From Herpetosiphon gulosus (GTDB lineage: Bacteria; Chloroflexota; Chloroflexia; Chloroflexales; Herpetosiphonaceae), in contig NZ_BAABRU010000018.1 of the NCBI RefSeq assembly GCF_039545135.1, positions 1 to 64,000 of the forward strand: a stretch of 64,000 bases of DNA, in the 5' to 3' direction. A program made the translations under genes and the position numbers. Within the stretch, counting starts at the first letter, position 1; each line of letters begins with the position of its first letter. Of this stretch, positions 27,762 through 36,181 are shown in pieces. A model generated the notes under the pieces. It was given only the letters and a program-made list of their open reading frames with translations. It made no database searches and was not told the DNA's origin.

Positions 27762-27796
27762 AAAAAGCCCCACTACCAGCATTAGCAGTGGGGCTT
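27762..27796 (-). terminator. Terminator of pheT
   Basis: Stem agccccact (27766-27774) / agtggggct (27787-27795); on the minus strand it is followed by five T. It lies nine bases past the pheT stop codon. Confidence 0.92.
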
Positions 27797-27804
27797 CAAT
27801 TGGT

Positions 27805-30321
27805 TTAGCTGCGAATTTGCACGCCCAATTCGCGTTCGAGTTGCTTGAGCAACTTCTCGCGAGTTTTGAGCAAATCTTTGTCGGCCAAGGTGCGGTCGGG
27901 GGCACGGAAGCGTAGGCGAAAGGCGAGGCTGCGCTGACCAGCCGGAATCGGCGAGCCAGTATAGACATCGAACAAGCGCACATCTTCTAAGAATTCGCCA
28001 CCATACTGCTTGATAGTTTTGGCAATCAGATCGGCAGCTAGTTCATCGTTGGCAACCAAAGCCAAATCCTGCACCGTGGCGGGGAAGCGCGAGATGCTGG
28101 TGTATTTGGTTGGTTGGCTAACCTTGAGCAATTGATCAACGCTCAATTCAGCGATACAAACCCGTGGCACGCTGAAGCCAAAACGATCACGTACTAATGG
28201 ATGTAACTCACCAAAGATCCCAATCACAACCTCATCGACCACAATTTTGGCGCTGCGACCTGGGTGCAAGCGTTCGTCACTGGCAACTTGGAAACTGGCC
28301 CGATCGCGCAAGCCATGACGGCGTAGCACTTCCTCAATCACCCCTTTGAGGTCGAAGAAATCGAAGCTTTCAGGGCTTGGTTGGCTCCAAGTGCTTGGTT
28401 GGCGCGTTCCAGCCAAAATAATTGCTAAGTTGCGTGGCTCGTCGGGCAGCAATTGACCCGCCGCTGGGTGAAAAACCGCGCCAATTTCAAACAAGGCTAC
28501 TCGTTCGCGTTCGCGCAAATCGCCAACCACAATGCTCAACAGTTCGGGCAAAATCGAGCGGCGCATCACTGAACGCTCGGGAGTTAGTGGGTTTTCCAAA
28601 CGCACAAATTGCTTAGCGGTGGCACCTTGTTCACTCACATACACCGAATTTTGCAGGGTATCGTTGCTGAGCGAGTAGCTAATTGCCTCATCCAAACCTG
28701 CGGCTACCAACATATCGCGCAAGCGTTCGGTGGCCTCGAATACAGGGTTAGGGCGCTGAATTGGCAGAGTATCAGCCATCAAGGCTTCAGGGATGCGATC
28801 GTAGCCATACATGCGGGCCACATCTTCGAGCAAATCGGCTTCGATTTCAACGTCGGTGCGATGAGCCGGCACCAGCACATGCAAGGCTGGGCCACGGCTT
28901 GATTCAACTACCGCACATTCGAAACCCAAACGACTTAGTAAATTGGCAACTTCGGCTTGCTCAAGATCGATGCCCAAAAGGCGTTTTACTTCACTTAAGG
29001 CTAGCTCAATTTCGCGGCGATTGAAGGGTACAGGGCAAACATCAACCAAGCCATTGGCAATTGTGCCGCCAGCTATTTGTTGAATTAAGTTCAAACCGCG
29101 AATCGCTGTGCGTGGTGGCAGGGTTGGATCAACTCCTTTTTCGAAGCGTTTGGAGGCTTCGGAGAAAAGCTTGAAATGTTGGGCAGTACGGCGAATTGAA
29201 ATCGGATTCCACAAGGCTGCTTCGTATAACACATTGACTGTGCTATCGCTAATTTCCGAGGCTGCACCACCCATGACCCCAGCCAAACTTGATGGGCCAT
29301 TGGGATCAGCCACAACCGTATCGATCGGGCGCAACTCACGTACAACGTGATCAAGCGTTTCGAGCTTTTCGCCCACCACTGCTGGCCGAATAATCAAGCG
29401 TCCTTGAGCAACCTGATCAGCATCGAAAGCATGGCTGGGCTCGCCTAGTTCCAACATCACATAATTAGTAATGTCAGCGATGTTATTGATTGGGCGCTGG
29501 CCTGCCAAACGTAAGCGCCGTTGCATCCACCATGGCGAGGGTGCAATTTTCACCCCTTCGATCAAGCCAGCCACAAAGCGGGGGCAAATGTTCGAATCGA
29601 CAATTTCAACCTGAATTTTATCGGCGATGGCTGGGCCATTGGTTGGCAAATCGAAGCTGGGCATGCGCAATTCAGCCCCAGTCAAAGCTGCTACTTCACG
29701 CGCTACCCCCAAGATACTCAGGGTATGGGCGTAGTTGGGGGTGGTTTCAATTTCTAAAACGGCATCGCCCCAATAATCGGCCAAGGGTATACCAACGGGC
29801 GCATCATCGGGCAAGAAGATAATGCCATCGTGCTCATCGGAGAGCGCCAGTTCCATCTCTGAGCAGACCATACCTTCTGATGGCACGCCGCGCAATTTGG
29901 TGGGCTTGAGTGTCAACCATTGGCGGGTTTCGCTATGGCCATCGAGCAGGCGAGCGCCTTTGGTGGCCAGCACCACTTTTTGGCCGCTCATGCCAAATTC
30001 AATATTGGGTGCGCCGGTTACCACAGTTAATTCGCGGCCTTCGCCGTAGGCAATGCGCGGCAATTTTAGGCGTTCAGCGTTGGGGTGCGGCTGCACATCG
30101 ACAATCTGGCCCACGAAAATCGTCTCGCGATCCCATGGAATATAATCTGGGGGCGTGGTGCTGCTCAAATCGGGTGCCCAAGCCGAGCCTGTGGGAGCTT
30201 GCAGCCCGACATAATCAATGCTGGCAACTTCCAAGCCCGCCCGCGTGAGACGCTCGGCCAATTCTTCTGGGCTAATCGTTATATCAACAAATTCGCGTAA
30301 CCACGAAAGCGGTACTCGCAT
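27805..30321 (-). CDS. pheT: Phenylalanyl-tRNA synthetase beta subunit
   Basis: An 838-residue subunit of the (alpha-beta)2 enzyme. Order: N-terminal MRVPLSWLREFVD, an OB-fold tRNA-binding domain (PHPNAERLKL near 80), B3/B4 editing domain, B5 domain, core catalytic-like domain, and a C-terminal anticodon-binding FDX-ACB domain starting SRFPATVQDLALV. It is a little longer than usual (about 800) through a Pro/Ser-rich insert at about 42-62. The alpha subunit gene pheS, commonly adjacent, is absent on both sides. ATG 30321 follows gatgagg. Confidence 0.96.
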   Translation of the reverse strand: MRVPLSWLREFVDITISPEELAERLTRAGLEVASIDYVGLQAPTGSAWAPDLSSTTPPDYIPWDRETIFVGQIVDVQPHPNAERLKLPRIAYGEGRELTVVTGAPNIEFGMSGQKVVLATKGARLLDGHSETRQWLTLKPTKLRGVPSEGMVCSEMELALSDEHDGIIFLPDDAPVGIPLADYWGDAVLEIETTPNYAHTLSILGVAREVAALTGAELRMPSFDLPTNGPAIADKIQVEIVDSNICPRFVAGLIEGVKIAPSPWWMQRRLRLAGQRPINNIADITNYVMLELGEPSHAFDADQVAQGRLIIRPAVVGEKLETLDHVVRELRPIDTVVADPNGPSSLAGVMGGAASEISDSTVNVLYEAALWNPISIRRTAQHFKLFSEASKRFEKGVDPTLPPRTAIRGLNLIQQIAGGTIANGLVDVCPVPFNRREIELALSEVKRLLGIDLEQAEVANLLSRLGFECAVVESSRGPALHVLVPAHRTDVEIEADLLEDVARMYGYDRIPEALMADTLPIQRPNPVFEATERLRDMLVAAGLDEAISYSLSNDTLQNSVYVSEQGATAKQFVRLENPLTPERSVMRRSILPELLSIVVGDLRERERVALFEIGAVFHPAAGQLLPDEPRNLAIILAGTRQPSTWSQPSPESFDFFDLKGVIEEVLRRHGLRDRASFQVASDERLHPGRSAKIVVDEVVIGIFGELHPLVRDRFGFSVPRVCIAELSVDQLLKVSQPTKYTSISRFPATVQDLALVANDELAADLIAKTIKQYGGEFLEDVRLFDVYTGSPIPAGQRSLAFRLRFRAPDRTLADKDLLKTREKLLKQLERELGVQIRS

Positions 30322-30729
30322 GCCGTTTTACCTCATCGTATCTAGTAGTTTAAGCCAATCAGCATTATACAAGATAAGCCAACAGTATAAAGGATGAGGG
30401 ATGAGGGATGAGGGATGAGGGATGAGGGATGAGGGATGAGGGATGAGGGATGAGGGATGAGGGATGAGGGATGAATTTAGTGGCGTTCAATGGTACAGGG
30501 AAACAATAATTTTTGCCTTTATCCCTCATAATTAATACTTCATCCTTTGGTTTAGGGGTTGACAAGGCGTGTATGATGCGTTCGTCAACAACGCACAATC
30601 ATCGTCCTTGATGTGCCTTAACAACCAAAAACACCTTGCCAAGCAATTGGACTAACTTTTAAGGAACGGTTTGCAAAATTGATACGTCATGATGGCGTAA
30701 CAACAAACAACCAGTAGGAGGATAGTCAC
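30322..30729. repeat. Intergenic region with a 12-copy ggatgag heptamer array
   Basis: From 30392 to 30474 the 7-bp unit ggatgag is repeated about 12 times without interruption. A separate catccct/cttcatcc block lies at 30523-30546 in the opposite sense. The rest is the leader of the lipoprotein gene at 30730. Frames encoding PHPSSLI repeats on the minus strand are by-products of the array. Confidence 0.9.
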
Positions 30730-31149
30730 ATGCAACGGTTTTTTGGGTATGTATTGCTCGTCGTATTGATGGTAGGCTTGGTGGGCTGTGGTGGTGGCGT
30801 AACCGATACAACCATTCCGGCTCCACCCAGCAGCAGCGAATATCAAAATGGCCAAGATCCAATTCTTGATGCAGCGGTTAGCAGCTTTAGCCAAAGCGCC
30901 GCCAATGTTGGCACTGGCACAACCACCAAATTCTATATTTCAACCGCAACTATGGATGAAATTAAGAATTTCTATACAACTGAAATGCCCAAGCGGGGTT
31001 GGAAAACCATCGAATCACCAGCAGTTCCTAACACTGTATCAGTCAATTTCCAAGCTGATGCCAATGTGGCCGCAATCAACGCGATCGATTTGACTATGAC
31101 TGGGAGCAGTGGAATTCTGGTAATCACGACTGGCACCAACGTCAAATAA
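30730..31149 (+). CDS. Single-domain lipoprotein, relative of the next gene
   Basis: A 139-residue lipoprotein: signal MQRFFGYVLLVVLMVGLVGC with lipobox LVGC. The mature part starts with IPAPPSSSEYQNG and has FYISTATMDEIKNFYTTEM followed by GW, a pattern that occurs twice in the protein encoded at 31422-32423. I do not know the domain. Site aggagga precedes ATG 30730. Probably exposed on the membrane surface; gene duplication and fusion with its neighbour is evident. Confidence 0.8.
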   Translation: MQRFFGYVLLVVLMVGLVGCGGGVTDTTIPAPPSSSEYQNGQDPILDAAVSSFSQSAANVGTGTTTKFYISTATMDEIKNFYTTEMPKRGWKTIESPAVPNTVSVNFQADANVAAINAIDLTMTGSSGILVITTGTNVK

Positions 31150-31176
31150 GCTTCACAATCTACTGAGTTTTCAAAC

Positions 31177-31211
31177 GCCCTCAGTGTTGAGCAATTGCTT
31201 AGGCTGAGGGC
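31177..31211 (+). terminator. Weak hairpin between the two lipoprotein genes
   Basis: gccctcag (31177-31184) pairs with ctgagggc (31204-31211); no T run follows, so termination is uncertain. Confidence 0.35.
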
Positions 31212-31421
31212 TTCGTGTGGCAGATTGCAAGAGTTTGGCTAAGTTGCAACCTTTTAAATGTATCGGCGTACCAAACCTTGTGATTATTACCACACTGTTT
31301 TGGGTATAGCACGTTTTTGATTTGAGAGTTAGGATGAATGGGTGGCGCGAACATTGCTGAGCGTAACGCCCTTGGCAATGCGAATGCCGACAACAGATTT
31401 TATTTAGGAGGAATGACCCTC

Positions 31422-32423
31422 ATGTCAAAACGGACGATTAGCGCAATTTTAATTGCCCTTGCATTAAGTGCATGTGGTGGTACTGCTGCTCCAACCGCGA
31501 CGACCGCTCCAACGGCAACGACGGCTCCAACTGAAGCGCCAGCACCAACCGCAACCGAAGAAGCGGCTGCACCAACCGAAGCGCCAGCAACTGATCCAAG
31601 CGGAGCCGCTGCTGAAATTCCAGCACCACCGCAAAGCGAGCCCTACGTCAAGGGCGAAAACGAAATCATTGATGCAGCAATCGGTGGTATGGAAGGTGAA
31701 TTCGAAAACCAAGAACAACAAACTGGCTTGGATCTCGAACCATTGACTTACTACTTGACCGAAGAAGACCCACAAACAATTGTGGACTTCTACGAAGGTG
31801 AAATGGCAACCTATGGCTGGGGCACAGGCCAAGTCGAAGATCAAACCTTCGGCAAAGTTTTGGTCTACCCAAGCGCCAGCGAATTGACCACCATCGCAAT
31901 GATCGGCGTGTTGGATCTTTCAACCGTTGATGCAAGCATGAAACAATCGATCATCTTCACCACGGTTGGTCGCTTGGGCGGTATGCCTTCAACTGATCCA
32001 ACTCCTGATAGTGGCGGTAGCACCACTGACCCAATGCCTGCTGGCGACTTGAGCGATATTCCTGCTCCACCAAGCAGCGAAGAATATCAATCAGGTGACG
32101 ATGCCTTGACCGATACCTTCATGGATAGCTTTGAAAAAGGCTTTGCTGGTAGCGCTGGCAGCACGACTGTCTTGGGCAAGCAAGCCTATATCTCAACTGC
32201 AACTCCTGAAGAAATCAAAACCTTCTATGATGAAGAATTAGAAGCTGCTGGCTGGAGTGTCATGCCAACTGGTGCTGATACCACTGGTGGGATGGCTGGC
32301 GCACAAACCTTGACCTACGCCAACATGAGCGCAGGCGAAGCTTTGGTCATTATGACCATCGATCGCAGCAGCATGGGCATGGGCGATGGCATTTTGGTCA
32401 TCATCATCAAAGCTGGTCAATAA
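31422..32423 (+). CDS. Two-domain lipoprotein with duplicated unknown domain
   Basis: A 333-residue lipoprotein: MSKRTISAILIALALSACGG, lipobox LSAC, Cys18, then a Thr/Pro/Ala linker (20-63). Two homologous domains follow, at about 66-184 and 213-333. Each begins IPAPPxSExYxxG, continues with an acidic helix, then a STAT/LTEE-type turn, IxxFYxxE(M/L) and GW, and ends with a hydrophobic strand. A GGSTTDP-type linker joins them. ATG 31422 is favoured: aggagga at 31406-31412 abuts an earlier ATG at 31413. The protein is very acidic. Function unknown; a perfect terminator follows. Confidence 0.85.
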   Translation: MSKRTISAILIALALSACGGTAAPTATTAPTATTAPTEAPAPTATEEAAAPTEAPATDPSGAAAEIPAPPQSEPYVKGENEIIDAAIGGMEGEFENQEQQTGLDLEPLTYYLTEEDPQTIVDFYEGEMATYGWGTGQVEDQTFGKVLVYPSASELTTIAMIGVLDLSTVDASMKQSIIFTTVGRLGGMPSTDPTPDSGGSTTDPMPAGDLSDIPAPPSSEEYQSGDDALTDTFMDSFEKGFAGSAGSTTVLGKQAYISTATPEEIKTFYDEELEAAGWSVMPTGADTTGGMAGAQTLTYANMSAGEALVIMTIDRSSMGMGDGILVIIIKAGQ

Positions 32424-32448
32424 GCTTCAGGCTTAATTAACCATTCAC

Positions 32449-32489
32449 TCCCCCTGAGTTGCTCCGGCGATTCAGGGGGATGTTTTTTT
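32449..32489 (+). terminator. Strong terminator of the two-domain lipoprotein gene
   Basis: Stem tccccctga (32449-32457) / tcaggggga (32472-32480), followed by tgttttttt. Confidence 0.93.
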
Positions 32490-32548
32490 GCAAAATGACT
32501 GTGGTATCATACACCCGCGATCCAAATCAAGCAGCCAAGGAGGCAGCC

Positions 32549-33709
32549 ATGACGCGCGAACGACTTTCTGCAAGGGTGCAGAGCGTTCCACCTTCAGGGA
32601 TACGGCGGTTTTTCGATATTGCTGCCACAATGGATAATGTAATTTCGCTCGGGATCGGCGAGCCAGATTTTGTTACGCCATATACGATTACCCAAGCTGG
32701 GATTCGTTCATTGCAACAAGGCAAAACTGCCTATACCTCGAATTCTGGGACGATCGAATTACGCCAGGAATTGCAAAAACATCTCAATCATTTATATGGA
32801 CTCAATTATGATCCTGAGAATGAGTTGTTGATTACGGTTGGGGTCAGCGAAGCCTTGCAAAATGCCATGCTGGCAACGATCGATCCCGGCGATGAGGTGA
32901 TTATTCCTGAGCCATGTTTTGTGGCGTATGGCCCAAGTGTGGTGTTTGCTGGCGGGGTTCCGGTGTATGTGAGTACCTCAGTCGAGCAGGAGTTTCAAGT
33001 AACCCGCGAGGCAATCGAGGCTGCGATCACACCGAAAACCAAGGCGATCTTGATTGGCTATCCCAACAACCCAACTGGCGCGGTGATGAGCCGTGAACGC
33101 TTGTTGGATATCGCCGCCTTGGCCGAACAATACGATCTGTTGGTATTTTCCGATGAGATTTACGATCGTTTGGTGTATGGGGTTGAGCATACCAGCTTTG
33201 CCCAATTGCCTGGCATGCGCGATCGCACAATTTTGCTTGGTGGGTTCTCCAAGGCCTATGCCATGACTGGCTGGCGTTTGGGTTGGTTGGCGGCCTCAGC
33301 CGAAATTGCCAATGCTGTGCGTAAAATCCATCAATACGCTATTATGTCTGCGCCAACGGTAGCCCAATATGCTGGCTTGGCGGCGCTGCAAACTGGCGAA
33401 GAAGATGTCCAGCGTATGGTCAGCGAGTATGATCGCCGTCGGCAAGTGATTGTATCTGGATTGCGCCAAATTGGCTTGCCAACCTTTGAGCCACAGGGGG
33501 CGTTCTACGTTTTCCCACAGGTCAGTGGCCTTGGACTCACCAGCGAAGCCTTTGTTGAAGGCCTGCTTTACGGCGAAAAAGTGGCAGTTGTGCCAGGCGA
33601 TGCCTTTGGCCCAAGCGGCGCTGGCTTCGTACGCATGTGTTACGCTACCAGTATGGATAATATCGAAACCGCCTTAGAACGAATTGAGCGCTACGTTCGT
33701 TCATTGTAA
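32549..33709 (+). CDS. PLP-dependent aminotransferase class I/II
   Basis: A 386-residue fold-type I enzyme. Motifs: ISLGIGEPDFVTP near the N-terminus, YPNNPTGAVM (the conserved NPTG), VFSDEIYDRL (Asp that holds the PLP ring nitrogen), FSKAYAMTGWRLGW (Lys forming the Schiff base), and VRMCYATS near the end (Arg that binds the substrate carboxylate). It fits aspartate/aromatic-type aminotransferases; substrate cannot be fixed. ATG 32549 follows aaggagg; upstream codons overlap the terminator. It begins an operon with the zinc-ribbon gene, 17 bp on. Confidence 0.94.
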   Translation: MTRERLSARVQSVPPSGIRRFFDIAATMDNVISLGIGEPDFVTPYTITQAGIRSLQQGKTAYTSNSGTIELRQELQKHLNHLYGLNYDPENELLITVGVSEALQNAMLATIDPGDEVIIPEPCFVAYGPSVVFAGGVPVYVSTSVEQEFQVTREAIEAAITPKTKAILIGYPNNPTGAVMSRERLLDIAALAEQYDLLVFSDEIYDRLVYGVEHTSFAQLPGMRDRTILLGGFSKAYAMTGWRLGWLAASAEIANAVRKIHQYAIMSAPTVAQYAGLAALQTGEEDVQRMVSEYDRRRQVIVSGLRQIGLPTFEPQGAFYVFPQVSGLGLTSEAFVEGLLYGEKVAVVPGDAFGPSGAGFVRMCYATSMDNIETALERIERYVRSL

Positions 33710-33726
33710 GTTTAGAAGGATGCGCC

Positions 33727-34002
33727 ATGAGTACCGAATCACCTGTTGAATGTACCCGCTGTAAACGACAGCTTTCGTCCGATGACGTGCGCATGGCGCA
33801 GCCTTTGATCACCTTCAAAGAGCTGGTGCAAGCTGCAATCAAAACCCCGTCCTTGCTCAGCGCTAGCTTGCCCGATGTCCCCTATTGCCCAGAATGTCGG
33901 GTGATTATTGCCAAACAACGCCAAACTGAACAACTCAAATTTTTAGGTGCTGCCGTCGCCGTATTAGCAATTCTGATTGTGCTTGTGTTGGTTGTATTTT
34001 AG
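33727..34002 (+). CDS. Zinc-ribbon protein with a C-terminal membrane anchor
   Basis: A 91-residue protein with CTRCKRQ near residue 9 and CPECRV near 54, a CxxC...CxxC pair expected to hold one zinc ion, and a single hydrophobic C-terminal segment (about 70-91, GAAVAVLAILIVLVLVVF), which would make it tail-anchored with the ribbon in the cytoplasm. ATG 33727 follows gaagga. Partner unknown. The glycosyltransferase gene follows after 37 bp. Confidence 0.7.
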   Translation: MSTESPVECTRCKRQLSSDDVRMAQPLITFKELVQAAIKTPSLLSASLPDVPYCPECRVIIAKQRQTEQLKFLGAAVAVLAILIVLVLVVF

Positions 34003-34039
34003 TGGGATTCATGCCTGGGGGTTAAATTTTTAGGACAAA

Positions 34040-34732
34040 ATGATGCTTTTATCTGTGTTAATTCCTTGCTACAATGAAGCAGCAACAATTGCAAAAATGC
34101 TAGAGCGGTTGGCGCAAATTACAATTCCCATGCAATGGATCGCTGTTGATGATTGCTCACGTGATGCGACCTACCAAGTTTTACAACAATTAACTGCAAC
34201 ATACCCACACATGCAGGTTGTCCAACATCGCCAAAATAGTGGCAAGGGCGCGGCTATCCGCACAGCCTTAGCCCATGCCACTGGCGAGATTGTGATTATT
34301 CAGGATGCCGACCTCGAATATGACCCTCACGATTTTTATGAATTGATCAAGCCAATTGAAGCTGGTTTGGTTAATGTCGTGTTTGGTTCGCGCTTTATGG
34401 GTCGGCATACGGGTATGTATTTCTGGAATGCTATTGGCAATAAAGGTCTCACCTTTTTAACCAATTTGCTGTTTAACTGTTGGATCTCCGATATGGAAAC
34501 CTGCTACAAGGTGATGCGCACCGATATTATGCGCTCGATGAACCTGGTTTCCAATGATTTTCGGATTGAGGCAGAAATAACGGCGAAGGTTCTGATGCAG
34601 GGTGAGCGAATTTTTGAAGTGCCAATTACATACTTGGGGCGTACTTACGAAGAAGGTAAGAAGATGCACCCCAAATATGGCTTTTTGACGGTTTGGGCGC
34701 TATTCCGGCTGCGTTTGCTCGGTCGCCCATAA
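34040..34732 (+). CDS. Family 2 glycosyltransferase, dolichol-phosphate-mannose-synthase-like
   Basis: A 230-residue GT-A fold enzyme: LSVLIPCYNEAATI, VDDCSRDATY, IIQDADLEYDP (DxD metal site), then GSRFMG and DMETCYKVMR. These fit the DPM1/DPG-synthase subfamily, which moves a sugar onto a polyprenyl phosphate. No C-terminal membrane spans are present, so it is the soluble form. ATG 34040 or 34043 after agga. The purA gene begins 38 bp on. Confidence 0.9.
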   Translation: MMLLSVLIPCYNEAATIAKMLERLAQITIPMQWIAVDDCSRDATYQVLQQLTATYPHMQVVQHRQNSGKGAAIRTALAHATGEIVIIQDADLEYDPHDFYELIKPIEAGLVNVVFGSRFMGRHTGMYFWNAIGNKGLTFLTNLLFNCWISDMETCYKVMRTDIMRSMNLVSNDFRIEAEITAKVLMQGERIFEVPITYLGRTYEEGKKMHPKYGFLTVWALFRLRLLGRP

Positions 34733-34770
34733 CCACGGTATTTGCTCCTCTTACAGAAAAGGTGATACAT

Positions 34771-36057
34771 ATGCCAGTCGTTGCAGTTCTTGGCGCTCAA
34801 TGGGGTGACGAGGGCAAAGGTCGTGTTGTCGATTTATTGGCAACCAAAGCTAAAATGGTTATTCGTGCTGCTGGTGGCTCTAACGCCGGCCATACTGTGA
34901 TTAACCATCTTGGCACATTTAAATTGCACCTCACGCCCGCCGGAATTTTCGATGCCAATGTAGTCAATATTATCGGCGCAGGCACGGTGATCGATCCTGC
35001 GGTGTTGATGAAGGAGTTGCAAGCCTTACGCGAGGCCAATGTTTCGCTTGATCAACTTTATATCAGCGATCGGGCGCATGTGGTTATGCCCTATCACGTT
35101 TCGCTCGATGCCCTCGAAGAAAAAGATCGCGGCGCGAACGAAATTGGTACAACCAAACGCGGGATTGGCCCAGCTTATGTTGATAAAGCTTCGCGGATGG
35201 GCATTCGCATGGGCGATTTGCTGCATGAAGAAACCTTGCTCAGCCGCCTAACCAGTGTGCTCGAATATAAAGGCCGCGTACTCAACAAGATGTATGGTGC
35301 TCAGCCAAGCGCTTCATTGCACGATATGTATCTGCAATATTTGGAGTTTGGTCGCCAACTTGAAGCGCATATCGTGCCCATTCACACCATGGTTCAAGAT
35401 GCCTTGCGTCGCGATATTCCAATTCTGATCGAGGGCAATCAAGGGGCATTATTGGATGTGGATTATGGCACATTCCCTTATGTTACTTCGACCGCAACTG
35501 GCTCAGCGGGCGCGTGCCAAGGCGCGGGAATTCCGCCAATGCGCTTAAATGGCGTAGTCGGAATTTACAAAGCCTACACCACCCGCGTTGGTGGTGGGCC
35601 ATTTCCAACCGAATTAACCGACGAACTTGGTGAGCATATTCGCCAAGCTGGCCATGAATTTGGCACAACCACAGGCCGTCCACGGCGGGTTGGCTGGTTC
35701 GACGCGGTGGCGGCGCGTTACGCTGCTGAAATTAATGGCATTAGCTCAATCGCCCTCACCAAACTCGATGTGCTTGACGACGTTGAGACCCTCAAAATTT
35801 GTATTGGCTATCGCTGGAACGACACCGAGCTTGATTCGTTTCCTTCGTCGATTTCAGTGCTCAGCCAAGTCGAGCCAATTTACGAAGAATATCCAGGCTG
35901 GAAAACCAACACCAGCCATGCTCGCACCTTGGATGAGTTGCCCGAAGCAGCTCAACGCTATGTTCGCCGCCTAAGCCAATTGGTTGGCGTGCGCTTGGGT
36001 ATGATTTCGGTCGGCCCATCACGTGAGCAAATGGTAAGCTTGCAGGAAATTTTCTAG
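34771..36057 (+). CDS. purA: Adenylosuccinate synthetase
   Basis: A 428-residue GTP-dependent enzyme joining IMP and aspartate on the way to AMP. It begins VVAVLGAQWGDEGKGRVVD (the catalytic Asp and P-loop), with SNAGHTVI, TTKRGIGPAY, IEGNQGALLDVDYGTFPYVT and FGTTTGRPRRVGW. Length is standard. ATG 34771 follows aaaggtg; the frame extends into the preceding gene without biological reason. A very long hairpin follows (36102-36165). Confidence 0.97.
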   Translation: MPVVAVLGAQWGDEGKGRVVDLLATKAKMVIRAAGGSNAGHTVINHLGTFKLHLTPAGIFDANVVNIIGAGTVIDPAVLMKELQALREANVSLDQLYISDRAHVVMPYHVSLDALEEKDRGANEIGTTKRGIGPAYVDKASRMGIRMGDLLHEETLLSRLTSVLEYKGRVLNKMYGAQPSASLHDMYLQYLEFGRQLEAHIVPIHTMVQDALRRDIPILIEGNQGALLDVDYGTFPYVTSTATGSAGACQGAGIPPMRLNGVVGIYKAYTTRVGGGPFPTELTDELGEHIRQAGHEFGTTTGRPRRVGWFDAVAARYAAEINGISSIALTKLDVLDDVETLKICIGYRWNDTELDSFPSSISVLSQVEPIYEEYPGWKTNTSHARTLDELPEAAQRYVRRLSQLVGVRLGMISVGPSREQMVSLQEIF

Positions 36058-36101
36058 ACTTTGTTCATGCCCTGCATTGCTTAGCAAGTTTGTAGAATCA
36101 C

Positions 36102-36165
36102 CAACGGCATAGAATTCGCGGAGACTGGAAGTAGCATCCAGCTTTAGGCGAATTCTATGCCGTTG
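36102..36165. repeat. Perfect 18-bp inverted repeat between purA and the ArsA-type gene
   Basis: caacggcatagaattcgc (36102-36119) and gcgaattctatgccgttg (36148-36165) are perfectly complementary; inside the 28-base loop a second stem ctgga/tccag (36124-36128/36137-36141) can form. It sits between convergent genes and lacks a T run. Confidence 0.85.
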
Positions 36166-36181
36166 CGCTTGGTCGTAAGAA

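Noticed and set aside
30365-30598. Minus-strand frame encoding PHPSSLI repeats
   Set aside because: Translation of the ggatgag heptamer array, no ribosome site.
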